In this document: positions 8,581 to 19,133 of the stretch, in pieces
Layout: every line of letters starts with the position of its first letter
Numbering within the stretch: position 1 is the stretch's first letter
NCBI RefSeq assembly: GCF_023700745.1
Contig: NZ_JAMPYG010000020.1
Coordinates: 1-44,753 of the forward strand
Direction: 5' to 3'
Length of the DNA: 44,753 bases
Origin: Rhodoferax sp.
GTDB taxonomy: Bacteria > Pseudomonadota > Gammaproteobacteria > Burkholderiales > Burkholderiaceae_C
Translations under genes and position numbers: made by a program
The notes under the pieces: generated by a model
What the model was told of the DNA's origin: nothing
Databases searched by the model: none
What the model saw: only the letters and a program-made list of their open reading frames with translations

Positions 8581-9735
8581 ATGCGGCGATCCAGGAGCAT
8601 GTTTTCTGTTTTATTGTTTGTTGCATCCTGCGCAACCTCCCATGGGGCTAATGCCCAAAATGCACTGCCCACCTCAGCAAGCGCCAATGCACTGGGCTGG
8701 CAGCAGTGCAGCACCTTGCACCAGGATGCCGGAGCACGCCTGGCGTGTTTTGACCAATGGGCGGCCGCCCAGCAGCAGGCGGCTCCCGTCACGCAAGCCG
8801 TGGCCGGGCCTGCTCCGGCACCGGCGCCAGCCCCCGTCGTCATCACCATGACGGCTCCGGAGGTCCACAACTGCAAAAACCCGAGATTCTCGGAACTGTC
8901 GCGCTTTTGGGAACTGGAAGCGGGCAGCGATTGCGGCACCTTTGGCATTCGCGGCTACAACCCTATCAGCCTGTCGTGGATCGGCTCGGACAGTGTGAAC
9001 AAACAGCCCACCTCACCGTCACCAGACCATACGGCGGCCAGCGTCACCGGTTTTATCAATTCAGAAATGCGCATCGGACTGTCGGTGCGGACCAAGATTG
9101 CCAAGGGTCTGCTGACCCATAACCAGCCACTCATGCGTGACTCCCTGTGGTTTGGCTACTCACAGCAGTCCAACTGGCAACTCTTCAGTGGCGACCTGTC
9201 GCGTCCTTTCCGGACCACCGACCACGAGCCCGAACTGATCTACATCTTTCCGACCGATGCCCCCCTACCTTGGGGCTGGCGTCTGCGCTACAGCGGCATC
9301 AGCTTCAACCACCAGTCCAACGGTCAGCCCCTGCCGCTGTCGCGCAGCTGGAACCGCACCATCTTGATGGCCGGCATGGAAAAAGGCCAGCAGTTCAACG
9401 TCGTTGGCAAACTTTGGTACCGCATGCCCGAGGAAGCGGCAGATGATGACAACCCCGACATCAGCGACCTGATCGGCCGGGCCGAAGTGGCAGGCTTCTG
9501 GAATGTCAACCCCGACAACACGCTCGGACTGACACTGCGCCATTCCCTGCGCGCCAACAGCAACGGCTCGTTCCGCCTGGAGTGGCTGCGCAAGCTGGGC
9601 GACAACGGTCAGACCGGCAACCGCAGCGGTCTGCGTTTTCACACCCAGTTGTTCAGTGGCTATGGTGACTCGCTGATCGACTACAACCGCCGGCGCACGG
9701 TGCTGAGCGTGGGCCTGAGCCTGGTGGATTGGTAA
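8581..9735 (+). CDS. pldA: Outer membrane phospholipase A (OMPLA)
   Basis: A predicted outer-membrane beta-barrel that cleaves acyl chains from phospholipids reaching the outer leaflet. The active-site signature is complete: His244 and Ser246 in FNHQSNGQ, and Asn258 in SRSWNRT. The Ser-to-Asn spacing of 12 matches His142/Ser144/Asn156 of the E. coli enzyme. From ATG 8581 (384 residues) there is a signal peptide with a hydrophobic core MFSVLLFVASCA and likely cleavage after GANAQ. A Pro/Ala-rich linker (APAPAPAP) follows, longer than in E. coli. An alternative TTG at 8497 has a good AAAGGAAG site but would put 28 residues before the signal peptide, so I prefer 8581. The stop is 8 bases from the convergent gspF stop. 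Confidence 0.85.
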   Translation: MRRSRSMFSVLLFVASCATSHGANAQNALPTSASANALGWQQCSTLHQDAGARLACFDQWAAAQQQAAPVTQAVAGPAPAPAPAPVVITMTAPEVHNCKNPRFSELSRFWELEAGSDCGTFGIRGYNPISLSWIGSDSVNKQPTSPSPDHTAASVTGFINSEMRIGLSVRTKIAKGLLTHNQPLMRDSLWFGYSQQSNWQLFSGDLSRPFRTTDHEPELIYIFPTDAPLPWGWRLRYSGISFNHQSNGQPLPLSRSWNRTILMAGMEKGQQFNVVGKLWYRMPEEAADDDNPDISDLIGRAEVAGFWNVNPDNTLGLTLRHSLRANSNGSFRLEWLRKLGDNGQTGNRSGLRFHTQLFSGYGDSLIDYNRRRTVLSVGLSLVDW

Positions 9736-9743
9736 GCCCGCAC

Positions 9744-10976
9744 CTACCTCACCAGCTGATTGAGCTGGATGATCGGCATCAGCACGGCCAGCACGATCAG
9801 CATCACCACCAGCCCCATGGCCACAATCAGCAGCGGCTCCAGCAGGGTGGCGAGCTGCAGGGCGCGGCGCTGCACTTCGGTGCCGAGTTGTTTGGCCGCG
9901 CGCTGCAGCATCAGCGGCAGCGTGCCGGTTTGCTCGCCCAGACGCGCAAACATGGCCAGCAAGCCCGGAAAGCGCTTTTTTTGCGCCAGCGCGGAAGCCA
10001 GCGGCGCGCCTTCGCGCACCAGCACCAGGGCGTCGAGCGCGTCGCTGCGCATGGCCCGGTTGGACAGGGTCTGGGCGGCGGCCTGCAAGGCTTTCAGGAT
10101 GGGCACGCCCGCTGCGGCCAGCATGGCCAGGGTACTGGCAAAACGTGCCGAGTTGTAGCTGCGTGACATCTTGCCCAGGATCGGCAGATTCAGCCAGGCG
10201 GCGTCAAACTTTTCACGGAAGCTGGCTTTGGCCAGGGCCAGCCGCATGGCGAAACCGCCTCCGGCCAGCGCCAGCAACAGCAGCCAGCCGTAGCTGCGCA
10301 GGAAGGCGCTGGTATTGATCATGATCACGGTCAGCAGGGGCAGCGCACGCTTGCTGCCAGCAAACACATTGGCCACCTGCGGCACCACGTAGGTCACCAG
10401 AAACAGCACGATGACGATCGCCACCAGCGACACGATGGCCGGGTACAACGCCGCGCCAATCAGCTTGGCTTTGAGCGCGTGCTGCTCCTCCAGATCGTCG
10501 GCCAGGCGCTCCAGCACCAGCCCGAGGTTGCCGCTTTGCTCGCCGGCGCCGATCACGGCCACAAAAATATCCGAGAACTCGCGCGGATGCTGCGCCAGCG
10601 CCTTGGCAAATGGCGCGCCGCCATTGACCTCGGCGCGCAAGGTGGCCACCAGTTCGCGCTCGGGTGCTTTTTCGGCCTCGTCCGACAGCGATGCGAGAGC
10701 ACGCTCCAGCGTCAACCCCGACGACACCAGGCCGGCGAGTTGACGCGTCCAGATGGCCAGTGCCGTGGCACCGAAGACGCGTCGATAAGACCGGCCCACG
10801 CCACCCGTGTTGGCCTTTTCGGCGGCACCCGCCTGGGCACTGACGGGCTCCACCTTGAGCGGCACCAGCGCCTGGGCGCGCAACAGGCTGCGCGCGGCCT
10901 TGGCCGAGTCCGCGTCGATCACACCCTTGCGGGTGTCGCCAGCAGCGCTGATGGCTTCAAAAGAATAAACGGGCAT
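9744..10976 (-). CDS. gspF: Type II secretion inner-membrane protein GspF
   Basis: A 410-residue polytopic protein of the type II secretion platform, related to PilC. It holds two T2SSF cytoplasmic domains (about residues 70-195 and 270-395), each ending in a hydrophobic helix, such as VSLVAIVIVLFLVTYVVPQV and LLIVAMGLVVMLIVLAVLMP. The N-terminus MPVYSFEAISAAGDTRKGVI and the block IGAGEQSGNLGLVLERLAD are family hallmarks. It is the last gene of the gsp operon, 23 bases after gspE. It should contact the GspE ATPase and GspL/M in the inner membrane. Convergent with pldA. Confidence 0.96.
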   Translation of the reverse strand: MPVYSFEAISAAGDTRKGVIDADSAKAARSLLRAQALVPLKVEPVSAQAGAAEKANTGGVGRSYRRVFGATALAIWTRQLAGLVSSGLTLERALASLSDEAEKAPERELVATLRAEVNGGAPFAKALAQHPREFSDIFVAVIGAGEQSGNLGLVLERLADDLEEQHALKAKLIGAALYPAIVSLVAIVIVLFLVTYVVPQVANVFAGSKRALPLLTVIMINTSAFLRSYGWLLLLALAGGGFAMRLALAKASFREKFDAAWLNLPILGKMSRSYNSARFASTLAMLAAAGVPILKALQAAAQTLSNRAMRSDALDALVLVREGAPLASALAQKKRFPGLLAMFARLGEQTGTLPLMLQRAAKQLGTEVQRRALQLATLLEPLLIVAMGLVVMLIVLAVLMPIIQLNQLVR

Positions 10977-10999
10977 GGCGTGTCTCTGGCTTCGTGGGC

Positions 11000-12457
<1,458 letters not shown>

Positions 12458-12479
12458 GGGCCGGCTCGTTTGCTATGGC

Positions 12480-14576
12480 TTATTGTGCAGGTGCGCCCAG
12501 CGGGGCTGGTGTGCTGCCCGCAGCCGCCTTGACTGGCGCGGGTGGCAACAGCGGGGCCTCGTTGATGGGCACCAGGCTGCTCGGCTTGGGCTGGGCCGTT
12601 TGCAGGCCGGCACGCATCAGGTCATAACGGTCCAGCGACAACTGGTCGGTCGCCTGTGCATCGCGCACCACCACCGGGCGCAAAAACACCATCAGGTTGG
12701 TTTTTTTGCGGTTGCGGGCCTCGCTCTTGAACAGGTTGCCGAACAAGGGCACATCGCCCAGGCCGGGTACTTTTTCCTCGTTGCCCGAGTATTCGTCCTG
12801 CAGCAAGCCGCCCAGCACCACAATGGCGCCGTCTTCCACCAGCACATTGGATTCGATGGTGCGCTTGTTGGTGGTCGGGCCGTTGGGTGCGTTGACGCTG
12901 GAGGCCAGCACATTGGAGACTTCCTGGTAAATCGCCAGCTTGACGGTGCCGTTTTCGCTGATTTGCGGCTTGACCTTGAGCGTCAGGCCGACATCCTTGC
13001 GCTCGATGGTCTGAAACGGGTTGACCGAGCCGTTGTTGCTGCCGGTATTGGTGAACTGGCCGGTGACAAAAGGCACATTCTGGCCAATCACGATTTTGGC
13101 CTCCTCGTTGTCGAGCGTCAGCAAGTTGGGCGTGGAAAGCACATTGCCGCTGCCAGAGTCTTCCAGGAATCGGGCCAGGAAACCGAGCACATACACCCCG
13201 TTGGTTTGCTGCACTGCGCCAAAATTGAGCCCGCGTGGCGGCGCCACCGTCCCGGTTGCGCCGGCGGTGGCCAGGTTGATGATGTTCTTGCCGCCAGTGC
13301 CAAAGTTGCTGCCCAGCAGGCCAATCACACCGTCACCGGCCTTGCCCAATGGGCCCTGCCACTGGATGCCGAATTCAGCCGCCCGGTCGGCGCTGACCTC
13401 GGCAATCAGGCTCTCGACGAACACCTGGGCGCGTCGGCCATCGAGCTTGTCGATGACCGCGCGCAATTGCCGGTATTGCGGCTCGGGTGCCGTGATGATG
13501 AGCGAATTGGTGGCCACATCGGCCTGGATCTGGCCACCGGTGGTGGCCTGCGCGACCGCAGCTCCCCCCGCCGCGCCGGGTGCCGTTGCGGCCACCGTTG
13601 CCGGTGCGACAGTAGCGCCCCCCCCGCTGATGGCCGCACGCAGGGTGGCCGCCATTTTGGTGGCGTCGGCATTTTTCAGATAGACCACATGGATGTTGCC
13701 GGCCATGCCGTTGCTGCCACCTGCTTCAGGCTGATCCAGCCGCGCCACCAGCGAACGCGCCAGCGCCAGTTGCGCGCCGTTGGCGGCACGCAGGATCAGG
13801 GCGTTGGCGCGGGGCTCGGCAATCAGCGTGGTTTTGAACGAGGTGTCGGCCTGGCCCGCCGGGGCACCCGAGGCATTCGACCCCAGCAGCCTGAGTACGA
13901 GCGGCGCCAGATCAGAGGCAATGGCGTGTTGTAACGCAATCACCTCGACATCGGTGGCGTTGGCCGTGTCCATGGCGGCAATGATGCGCCCCATGCGACG
14001 CAGGTTGTCGGCGTAGTCGGTGATCACCAGCGAGTTGCTGCCCGGATTGGCGTTGATGGTGTTGTTGGGGCTGATCAGGGGCCGCAGCACCGGCACCAGG
14101 TTGTTGGCCGACTCAAAATTGAGCTTGAAGATTTGCGTGGCAATCTGGTTGCCCGAGGGCAGGCGGCCTTCTTCGCCGTCGAGCGTGCTCACGCCGGCGC
14201 TTTGCAGCTTGGCATCGGCCTCGGGCACCACCTTGTACAGGCCGTCGGCCTCCACCAGGGTGAAGCCCTGCAGGCGCAGCGCCGCCACAAACTGGCCCAT
14301 GGCCGCCGCAGGGCTCACCGGTTTACCTGTCACCAGGGAGATCGTTCCCTTGACGCGCGGGTCCACCACCACATTGCGTCCGGTGATGCTGGCAAAGGTG
14401 CGCGCCACCGCATCGATCTCGGCGTTGTTGAAGTTCAGGGTCACCGGATCGCCCGGCCGGCCACTGGTCTGCGCCATGGCATTGGGGGCGAGCATCGCCA
14501 GGGTCATGGCCAACAGGCTACCCGCCGCAAGGGCGTAAACAGGATGAGGGGATTTGACAGAGTTCGATTTGGTCAT
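12480..14576 (-). CDS. gspD: Type II secretion secretin GspD
   Basis: A 698-residue outer-membrane channel protein. A signal peptide (hydrophobic LAAGSLLAMTLAMLAP, cleavage after NAMAQ) is followed by an N0 domain (VTLNFNNAEIDAVARTFA), N1-N3 repeats (about residues 125-390, with the low-complexity Ala/Gly stretch typical of the N3 loop) and the secretin core. The core carries the conserved KVPGLGDVPLFGNLF motif and ends in NLMVFLRPVVVRD. An Ala/Pro-rich tail of about 50 residues replaces a clear pilotin-binding S-domain. Residues that bind GspC in other systems lie in N0-N1, but gspC is not in the window. Starts 6 bases after gspN. Confidence 0.96.
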   Translation of the reverse strand: MTKSNSVKSPHPVYALAAGSLLAMTLAMLAPNAMAQTSGRPGDPVTLNFNNAEIDAVARTFASITGRNVVVDPRVKGTISLVTGKPVSPAAAMGQFVAALRLQGFTLVEADGLYKVVPEADAKLQSAGVSTLDGEEGRLPSGNQIATQIFKLNFESANNLVPVLRPLISPNNTINANPGSNSLVITDYADNLRRMGRIIAAMDTANATDVEVIALQHAIASDLAPLVLRLLGSNASGAPAGQADTSFKTTLIAEPRANALILRAANGAQLALARSLVARLDQPEAGGSNGMAGNIHVVYLKNADATKMAATLRAAISGGGATVAPATVAATAPGAAGGAAVAQATTGGQIQADVATNSLIITAPEPQYRQLRAVIDKLDGRRAQVFVESLIAEVSADRAAEFGIQWQGPLGKAGDGVIGLLGSNFGTGGKNIINLATAGATGTVAPPRGLNFGAVQQTNGVYVLGFLARFLEDSGSGNVLSTPNLLTLDNEEAKIVIGQNVPFVTGQFTNTGSNNGSVNPFQTIERKDVGLTLKVKPQISENGTVKLAIYQEVSNVLASSVNAPNGPTTNKRTIESNVLVEDGAIVVLGGLLQDEYSGNEEKVPGLGDVPLFGNLFKSEARNRKKTNLMVFLRPVVVRDAQATDQLSLDRYDLMRAGLQTAQPKPSSLVPINEAPLLPPAPVKAAAGSTPAPLGAPAQ

Positions 14577-14582
14577 GCTGGT

Positions 14583-15365
14583 TCAACCCACTTTGATGAT
14601 GGAACGTGCACCATTGCGCCGTCCGATAAGATTCAGAAGATTCGACAGAGCCGCCTGGTGTTCCGGTGCGGCACTGGCCTCGCCATTAAAACGCAGTTGC
14701 CCGCCCACCCACTGCCCGCTGCCCGACATTTGCAGGCTACCCTGCAGCGTCGTCAACGCCAGTTTGACCGGCGTGCCGCCGGTCAAACTGAAGCGGTAGC
14801 TGCCCATGGGGCGCAGTGTCGACAGGTGCGATGACAGGTTCATGGCGTCGAGTTGCGCCGCACCCGTCATGACCAGCCGCCCCGCTGCCCAGGCCAACAT
14901 CAGGCCCTGCGTGCTCAGTTGCAGCTCGCCCTGCGGCTGGATGGTGTTCCAGGGAGTACCCAAGCCCGCCAGCAGCCAGGCCGGCCACTGCGACTGGGCA
15001 TCTGACAGCTTGACTTGCAGGCCATTCCAGCGTGGCTGAACGCGCATGGACCATGCTTGCTGCATGCAGCACCCGGCGTTGAGTTGCACGTTGGCGCCAC
15101 CCAGCGCGGGCGTCAAAACCCAGTCCAGCCGGCCCGGCAACATGGCCACAGCCGGACTGCCCTGGCCACCCGTGAGCGTGACACGGGCCGATCCCGCCCA
15201 GACCGTGCCGCGAGCTTCCATCAACAGCACCTGGCCGCCACTGGCCTGCCGGACCAGCGACGACAGCCAGCGTGCCGGGGCAAAAAGCACCATGCTCAGC
15301 GTCAGACCCAGCAGCGCACCTGCCAGCGCCCAGCGCCAGGGGGTGTTGCCTTGCCTGTGCGTCAC
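14583..15365 (-). CDS. gspN: Type II secretion protein GspN
   Basis: A 260-residue bitopic membrane protein with one N-terminal helix (WALAGALLGLTLSMVLFA) and a periplasmic domain. It fits GspN by place (after gspM, before gspD), length and the TVWAGSARVTL and LDWVL blocks. The start is GTG at 15365, whose GTGA overlaps the gspM stop by 4 bases. The frame stays open upstream inside gspM, but those residues read as a shadow of gspM. GspN is not essential in several species and its job is unclear. Stop is 6 bases before gspD. Confidence 0.82.
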   Translation of the reverse strand: MTHRQGNTPWRWALAGALLGLTLSMVLFAPARWLSSLVRQASGGQVLLMEARGTVWAGSARVTLTGGQGSPAVAMLPGRLDWVLTPALGGANVQLNAGCCMQQAWSMRVQPRWNGLQVKLSDAQSQWPAWLLAGLGTPWNTIQPQGELQLSTQGLMLAWAAGRLVMTGAAQLDAMNLSSHLSTLRPMGSYRFSLTGGTPVKLALTTLQGSLQMSGSGQWVGGQLRFNGEASAAPEHQAALSNLLNLIGRRNGARSIIKVG

Positions 15366-15844
15366 AGCCGCGCACCCAGGCTCAGCTGCAGCGTGCCATC
15401 CCAGCTGCCGGCCGGGTTGCGCACCAGGTGCGCTTCCAGTGGTGCGGTGTGGGCGTTTTGCCTGGCCGTGGCGAGCCACTGTGCCAGGGCGCTGGCAGGG
15501 ACCGCCTTGAGCGTGACCGTGACACGATCGGCTTGCACCATCATTTGCGCGCCTGTTCCGAGTGGTTTCAGGGCGGCTTCCAGCGCCTGGCGGGTCGCGT
15601 CGACCGAGAGCACGGGTTGCGCCTGCAGGGCTTTGGCCTGGGCTTGCAAACGCTGCATGTATTGCAGTTGGGCATCCAGTGCCTGATGCTGCGCCGGTGC
15701 CGCCTTGAGCACCGTCAACGCCGGTGCCAGCGCCAGCCACCACAACAGGGCCAGACTGACCAAGACGCCGGCCAGCAGTACCAGACGCTGTTCACGCGGC
15801 GACACGCTGCGCCAGTGGTTTTTTAATTGCGTCAAGAAGTTCAT
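15362..15844 (-). CDS. gspM: Type II secretion assembly protein GspM
   Basis: A 160-residue inner-membrane protein with a short cytoplasmic start (MNFLTQLKNHWRSVSPREQR), a helix (LVLLAGVLVSLALLWWLAL) and a periplasmic ferredoxin-like domain. It partners GspL in the assembly platform. The ATG at 15844 overlaps the gspL stop as ATGA, so it is preferred over an upstream ATG nine codons earlier. Sequence conservation in this family is low; the call leans on topology, the SPREQR motif and position between gspL and gspN. Confidence 0.88.
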   Translation of the reverse strand: MNFLTQLKNHWRSVSPREQRLVLLAGVLVSLALLWWLALAPALTVLKAAPAQHQALDAQLQYMQRLQAQAKALQAQPVLSVDATRQALEAALKPLGTGAQMMVQADRVTVTLKAVPASALAQWLATARQNAHTAPLEAHLVRNPAGSWDGTLQLSLGARL

Positions 15845-17073
15845 GGTGTCGGCCCCGGTTGAATCACCCACTGCGTGCCATCCCAGCGGGCAGCCAGGCC
15901 CTGCTGCTTGAGCGCCAGGGCCAGCCGTGCCTGCTCTGCAGCGGAAACGGCCGGCGCTTTGACACGCAATTCCTGCGCTTGGTAGTCAATCGCCGTCAAT
16001 GTTTGTGCGCCGGGTAGCTGAGCACCCAACGAGGCCAGCATGGCTTCCATGTCGGTGCTTGCTGCGGCACCACTGGCACGCTGCAAAACGGCCACTTCGC
16101 GTGCCATTTGCAGCGGCGCATCGACCACCACCGGTATTTTGGGGAAGGTGCTGCCCAGCACCGCGCGCACGGCCTGGCGTTTGCCCTGCAGCGCCATTTG
16201 CTCGCGCAAGGCCCAGGCATTCAAACCCACCAGATTGACCAGCACCAGCGCCAGCAGGGCCAGGCGCGCCGCGCGCCATGGCGGGGCATGCAGCAAACTT
16301 TTGACGCCCTGCGCCAGTTGCGCCCAAGCCCGGTCACGATTGGCGTTGACCAGGTCAAACTGGGCCAGATCCCAGGAGGTTTGCGCCGCCTGCAGCAGCC
16401 GCTGGGACCGCTGTTGCAAAGTGACCGGGCGCTTGAAAAGGCTTTCTGCCTGCGCAGCCACGGCCGGTTCGGCCACCACGGCCGGCAGCACCCCTTCAGC
16501 CGTTGGTTCACCCAGCCAGTTCACTGCGGTGACGGAGAGCGGGCACGACAACATACGCCCGCCCACCAGGACCGGTTGCTGTTCATCCCCCACCACGTAG
16601 AGCGTCTGCGTCAATGCCTCGGGGGTGAACTCGGGCACGATGCGGCCAGCCGCCAAACCGGCCTGGGCCAGGGCCTGCAAATGGGCATGAAGCCAGGCCC
16701 GGTCACAGGCCACCACCCACACCGGCACCTCGGCCACCGGCTGGGGCTGCAGCGCCAGGTGCAACTGCGCCGGTTCGTCAAGCAGCCGGTCTTCCAGCAA
16801 GCCATCCAGGATGGCGCGCAGGCGGCTGGCACCCCGCTCAGCGCTCAGGCCACGCGCCAGACTACCTTTGGGCAGGGTCACCTGATGCCAGGACAGGGCG
16901 GACATGGGCAGCAGCACAACCACCTCGGTCTGACGATCCGGGGGCAGCGGCAACAAGGACAGCGGCACACTGGCGGAGCGGGTCTCTGCGCTGCCGTCGG
17001 TGCTCAGCACGTAGTCATACAACACAGTGGCGTCGGCGCTGGCCGCAGGCAGGGAAATGATGAAAGAGATCAT
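15841..17073 (-). CDS. gspL: Type II secretion protein GspL
   Basis: A 410-residue protein with an actin-like cytoplasmic domain (about residues 1-245) that binds GspE, one membrane helix (LALLALVLVNLVGLNAWAL, near 260-280) and a periplasmic ferredoxin-like domain. VVVLLPMSALSWHQVTLPKG is a GspL-type N-terminal block. The start ATG at 17073 (MISFIISLPAAS) matches the family; a longer open frame begins at 17127 inside gspK. The gap to gspK is 16 bases and the stop overlaps gspM by 4. Confidence 0.9.
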   Translation of the reverse strand: MISFIISLPAASADATVLYDYVLSTDGSAETRSASVPLSLLPLPPDRQTEVVVLLPMSALSWHQVTLPKGSLARGLSAERGASRLRAILDGLLEDRLLDEPAQLHLALQPQPVAEVPVWVVACDRAWLHAHLQALAQAGLAAGRIVPEFTPEALTQTLYVVGDEQQPVLVGGRMLSCPLSVTAVNWLGEPTAEGVLPAVVAEPAVAAQAESLFKRPVTLQQRSQRLLQAAQTSWDLAQFDLVNANRDRAWAQLAQGVKSLLHAPPWRAARLALLALVLVNLVGLNAWALREQMALQGKRQAVRAVLGSTFPKIPVVVDAPLQMAREVAVLQRASGAAASTDMEAMLASLGAQLPGAQTLTAIDYQAQELRVKAPAVSAAEQARLALALKQQGLAARWDGTQWVIQPGPTP

Positions 17074-17089
17074 GGTGCGCAGTTTCGGA

Positions 17090-18055
17090 TCATTGTAAGA
17101 GTGGCGAGCGCCCCTGGACGACTTCACGCGTGCGGCTCAGGATTTTTACCTCCATGCCATCGCGTTGCAGCACCGAGGTTTCCTGCAGCGTGGCCTGACC
17201 CACCCGGAGCTGCCCGGTCACGCTGAAAAAACGGCTGGACACGGCATGCAGCCCGGCATCCAGTTTGATCCCGGCATCACCGACGCGTTTCTCCGCATCG
17301 GTCAGGGTAGTCAGGTGTTGGATGTCGCGTGCGGCCTCCAGGGACCGCGCCTGTGCCATGGCCAGCCTGGGAATGCAGGCCATCAGCACCTCTGGCGTTG
17401 CCGTATTGAGATTGACCGGGGTGCGCGCCGGCAGCAGCGTCACAAACGGTTGCAAGACCTGCAGGGTGGCTGGCGACAAGCCCAGCCAGACCAGATCAGC
17501 AACCACCTGCGGACGCAAGGGGGCGCGCGCCGCAGCCTCCTTGTCGGTACCCGGGGCATACGCCAGCAGCAGCTGCTGCGACAAGGTCAGCAACTCGGCC
17601 TCAGGCAGGTTCAATTGTTTGAATAAGCGCGCCCAGGCCGCCAGACTGGGCTCATGCAGTTTGCCGTTGTCCATCAGGTTGCTCACATTCAGGCGCGCCT
17701 GCAGGTCCTGCATGTTGCCGGCCAGAAAAGCATCCTGCACGCCATCGGCATCATCACCGACCAGCGCCTCGCCACGTTCGGCAGCCAAAAAAGTGGTCAG
17801 GCGCGCCGGCGCCAGCGCCACCGCCCAGGGCTCGGACAGGTAGTCGGGGCCACCCTGGCGCGCGTCTTCACGCAAAATCAAACGCGCCCAATCGAGGGCA
17901 CCGGACAGGATCCAGGTCGCCTGCACGCGGGTGCGCTGGGCTGATTCGACCTCGATGGCGCGCCATTGCTGCCACAGCATGGCGGACGCCAGCGTCGCCA
18001 CCAGCACCACGGTGAGCATGGCGGTCAGAATGGCCGCACCGCGTTGCGCCCTCAT
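17090..18055 (-). CDS. gspK: Type II secretion minor pseudopilin GspK
   Basis: A 321-residue minor pseudopilin thought to cap the pseudopilus tip. The prepilin-like N-terminus QRGAAILTAMLTVVLVATLA gives a cleavage site after Gly. Glu at +5 is missing, which is normal for GspK. The large globular domain contains NVSNLMDNGKLHEPSLAAWARLFK-like sequence and NLNTATPEVLMACIP, a helix-hairpin-helix-like GspK signature. It overlaps gspJ by 4 bases. Confidence 0.94.
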   Translation of the reverse strand: MRAQRGAAILTAMLTVVLVATLASAMLWQQWRAIEVESAQRTRVQATWILSGALDWARLILREDARQGGPDYLSEPWAVALAPARLTTFLAAERGEALVGDDADGVQDAFLAGNMQDLQARLNVSNLMDNGKLHEPSLAAWARLFKQLNLPEAELLTLSQQLLLAYAPGTDKEAAARAPLRPQVVADLVWLGLSPATLQVLQPFVTLLPARTPVNLNTATPEVLMACIPRLAMAQARSLEAARDIQHLTTLTDAEKRVGDAGIKLDAGLHAVSSRFFSVTGQLRVGQATLQETSVLQRDGMEVKILSRTREVVQGRSPLLQ

Positions 18056-18774
18056 TTGCCGCCCCCCATCGCGCCGCGCACCCAGTCGCGCGTCAGCGTG
18101 CCATGGATGGCCTGGCCAGGTGCCAGGGTCAACACCAGCCGCACCCCATCGGGCACCGCGGCCAGGACGCCCGTGGCGGTGGGCGGCGGCACGGGCGCTT
18201 CAGCGGCGGCGCTCGCGCCACTGGCCGCACCGACGGCGGTCGCACTGTCGGCGCTGGACAGCGGGTTGCTCCAGGCGTTGCCGCGGTAATAAAAAATCTG
18301 CCACTGGTCGAGCGCCACCGTGCGCACCTCGCGCACCAGGTCGTCGTCACTGGGCGTTTGCGCCCAGACCTGCGCTTTTTGCCAGGCCAGCGCCAGTTCG
18401 CTACGCGTCAGCAAGGGCGGCGACTGCCAGCGCAGCCACAGGCCCTGGCCGGCCTCGCTGCGCCGGGCCCAAGCCACCACGCGCAAGCCTTCACCCGGCC
18501 CCGCACTGCTGCGCCGAACGATGCGCAGCGCCCGGCCGTCCCAGTCCAGGCTGGGGGTATCGGGCTGCTCGGCCATGGCCTCCAGGTCGGCACCCCATTG
18601 CGCCAGCGTGGCCTGCAGCGCCAGCACGTCATCGGACTGCTGTTGCAAGCGGGTTTGCGCGCGGCTGACACCGTCCAGGCCGCGCCAGCTCAACACCGTC
18701 ATCAAGGCCATCAGGCTGATCGCGACCAACAATTCAATCAGGGTGAAGCCCCGGCAACCCGTGGCGCGCCGCAT
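18052..18774 (-). CDS. gspJ: Type II secretion minor pseudopilin GspJ
   Basis: A 240-residue minor pseudopilin with a class III signal, CRGFTLIELLVAISLMALM, cleaved after Gly, with Glu at +5. The SWRGLDGVSRAQ and WGADLEAMAE segments are typical of GspJ. It should form the tip complex with GspI and GspK. A Ser/Ala/Pro-rich insertion near the C-terminus (around residues 195-215) is not conserved in character. The start overlaps the gspI stop by one base (TGATG) and the stop overlaps gspK by 4. Confidence 0.94.
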   Translation of the reverse strand: MRRATGCRGFTLIELLVAISLMALMTVLSWRGLDGVSRAQTRLQQQSDDVLALQATLAQWGADLEAMAEQPDTPSLDWDGRALRIVRRSSAGPGEGLRVVAWARRSEAGQGLWLRWQSPPLLTRSELALAWQKAQVWAQTPSDDDLVREVRTVALDQWQIFYYRGNAWSNPLSSADSATAVGAASGASAAAEAPVPPPTATGVLAAVPDGVRLVLTLAPGQAIHGTLTRDWVRGAMGGGK

Positions 18775-19133
18775 CAGTAGCGCCCCACCACGGTGGTCAG
18801 GCGCCAGATCGGCGTCTCGCCGTCCAGCACCCGGGCGTCAACGCGCCTGAAATTGGGGTTGGGCGTGGGGCGCACCCCCAGCGCCACCGTCAGGCTGCGC
18901 CCGGCCTGCTCGCAAGCCACCGTGCTGTCGCCGACATCGGGCATCTGTTTGAGCAGGCGGATCCTGACCAGCTCGTTTTCAGCGCACAACTGCGCCAGCA
19001 CCATGTCCGACTGGCGCTGCGCATGCTGGGTCAGCGCTGCTGTGGCCTGCAGACCCGCCATCAGGGCAATGGCCACAATGGCCAGCGCCACCAGCACTTC
19101 GACCAGGGTGAAGCCACGGGCCAAACGACTCAC
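18774..19133 (-). CDS. gspI: Type II secretion minor pseudopilin GspI
   Basis: A 119-residue minor pseudopilin. RGFTLVEVLVALAIVAIALM is the prepilin signal, with Glu at +5. CAENELVRIRLLKQMPDVG is the usual GspI block after the helix, and the two cysteines (in LCAEN and VACEQ) may form a disulfide. The start is GTG at 19133, whose GTGA overlaps the gspH stop. Length and place are standard for the family. Confidence 0.94.
   Translation of the reverse strand: MSRLARGFTLVEVLVALAIVAIALMAGLQATAALTQHAQRQSDMVLAQLCAENELVRIRLLKQMPDVGDSTVACEQAGRSLTVALGVRPTPNPNFRRVDARVLDGETPIWRLTTVVGRY

Noticed and set aside
15366..15743. Upstream extension of the gspN reading frame
   Set aside because: These codons overlap gspM in another frame; the GTG at 15365 with its GTGA overlap gives the standard GspN N-terminus.
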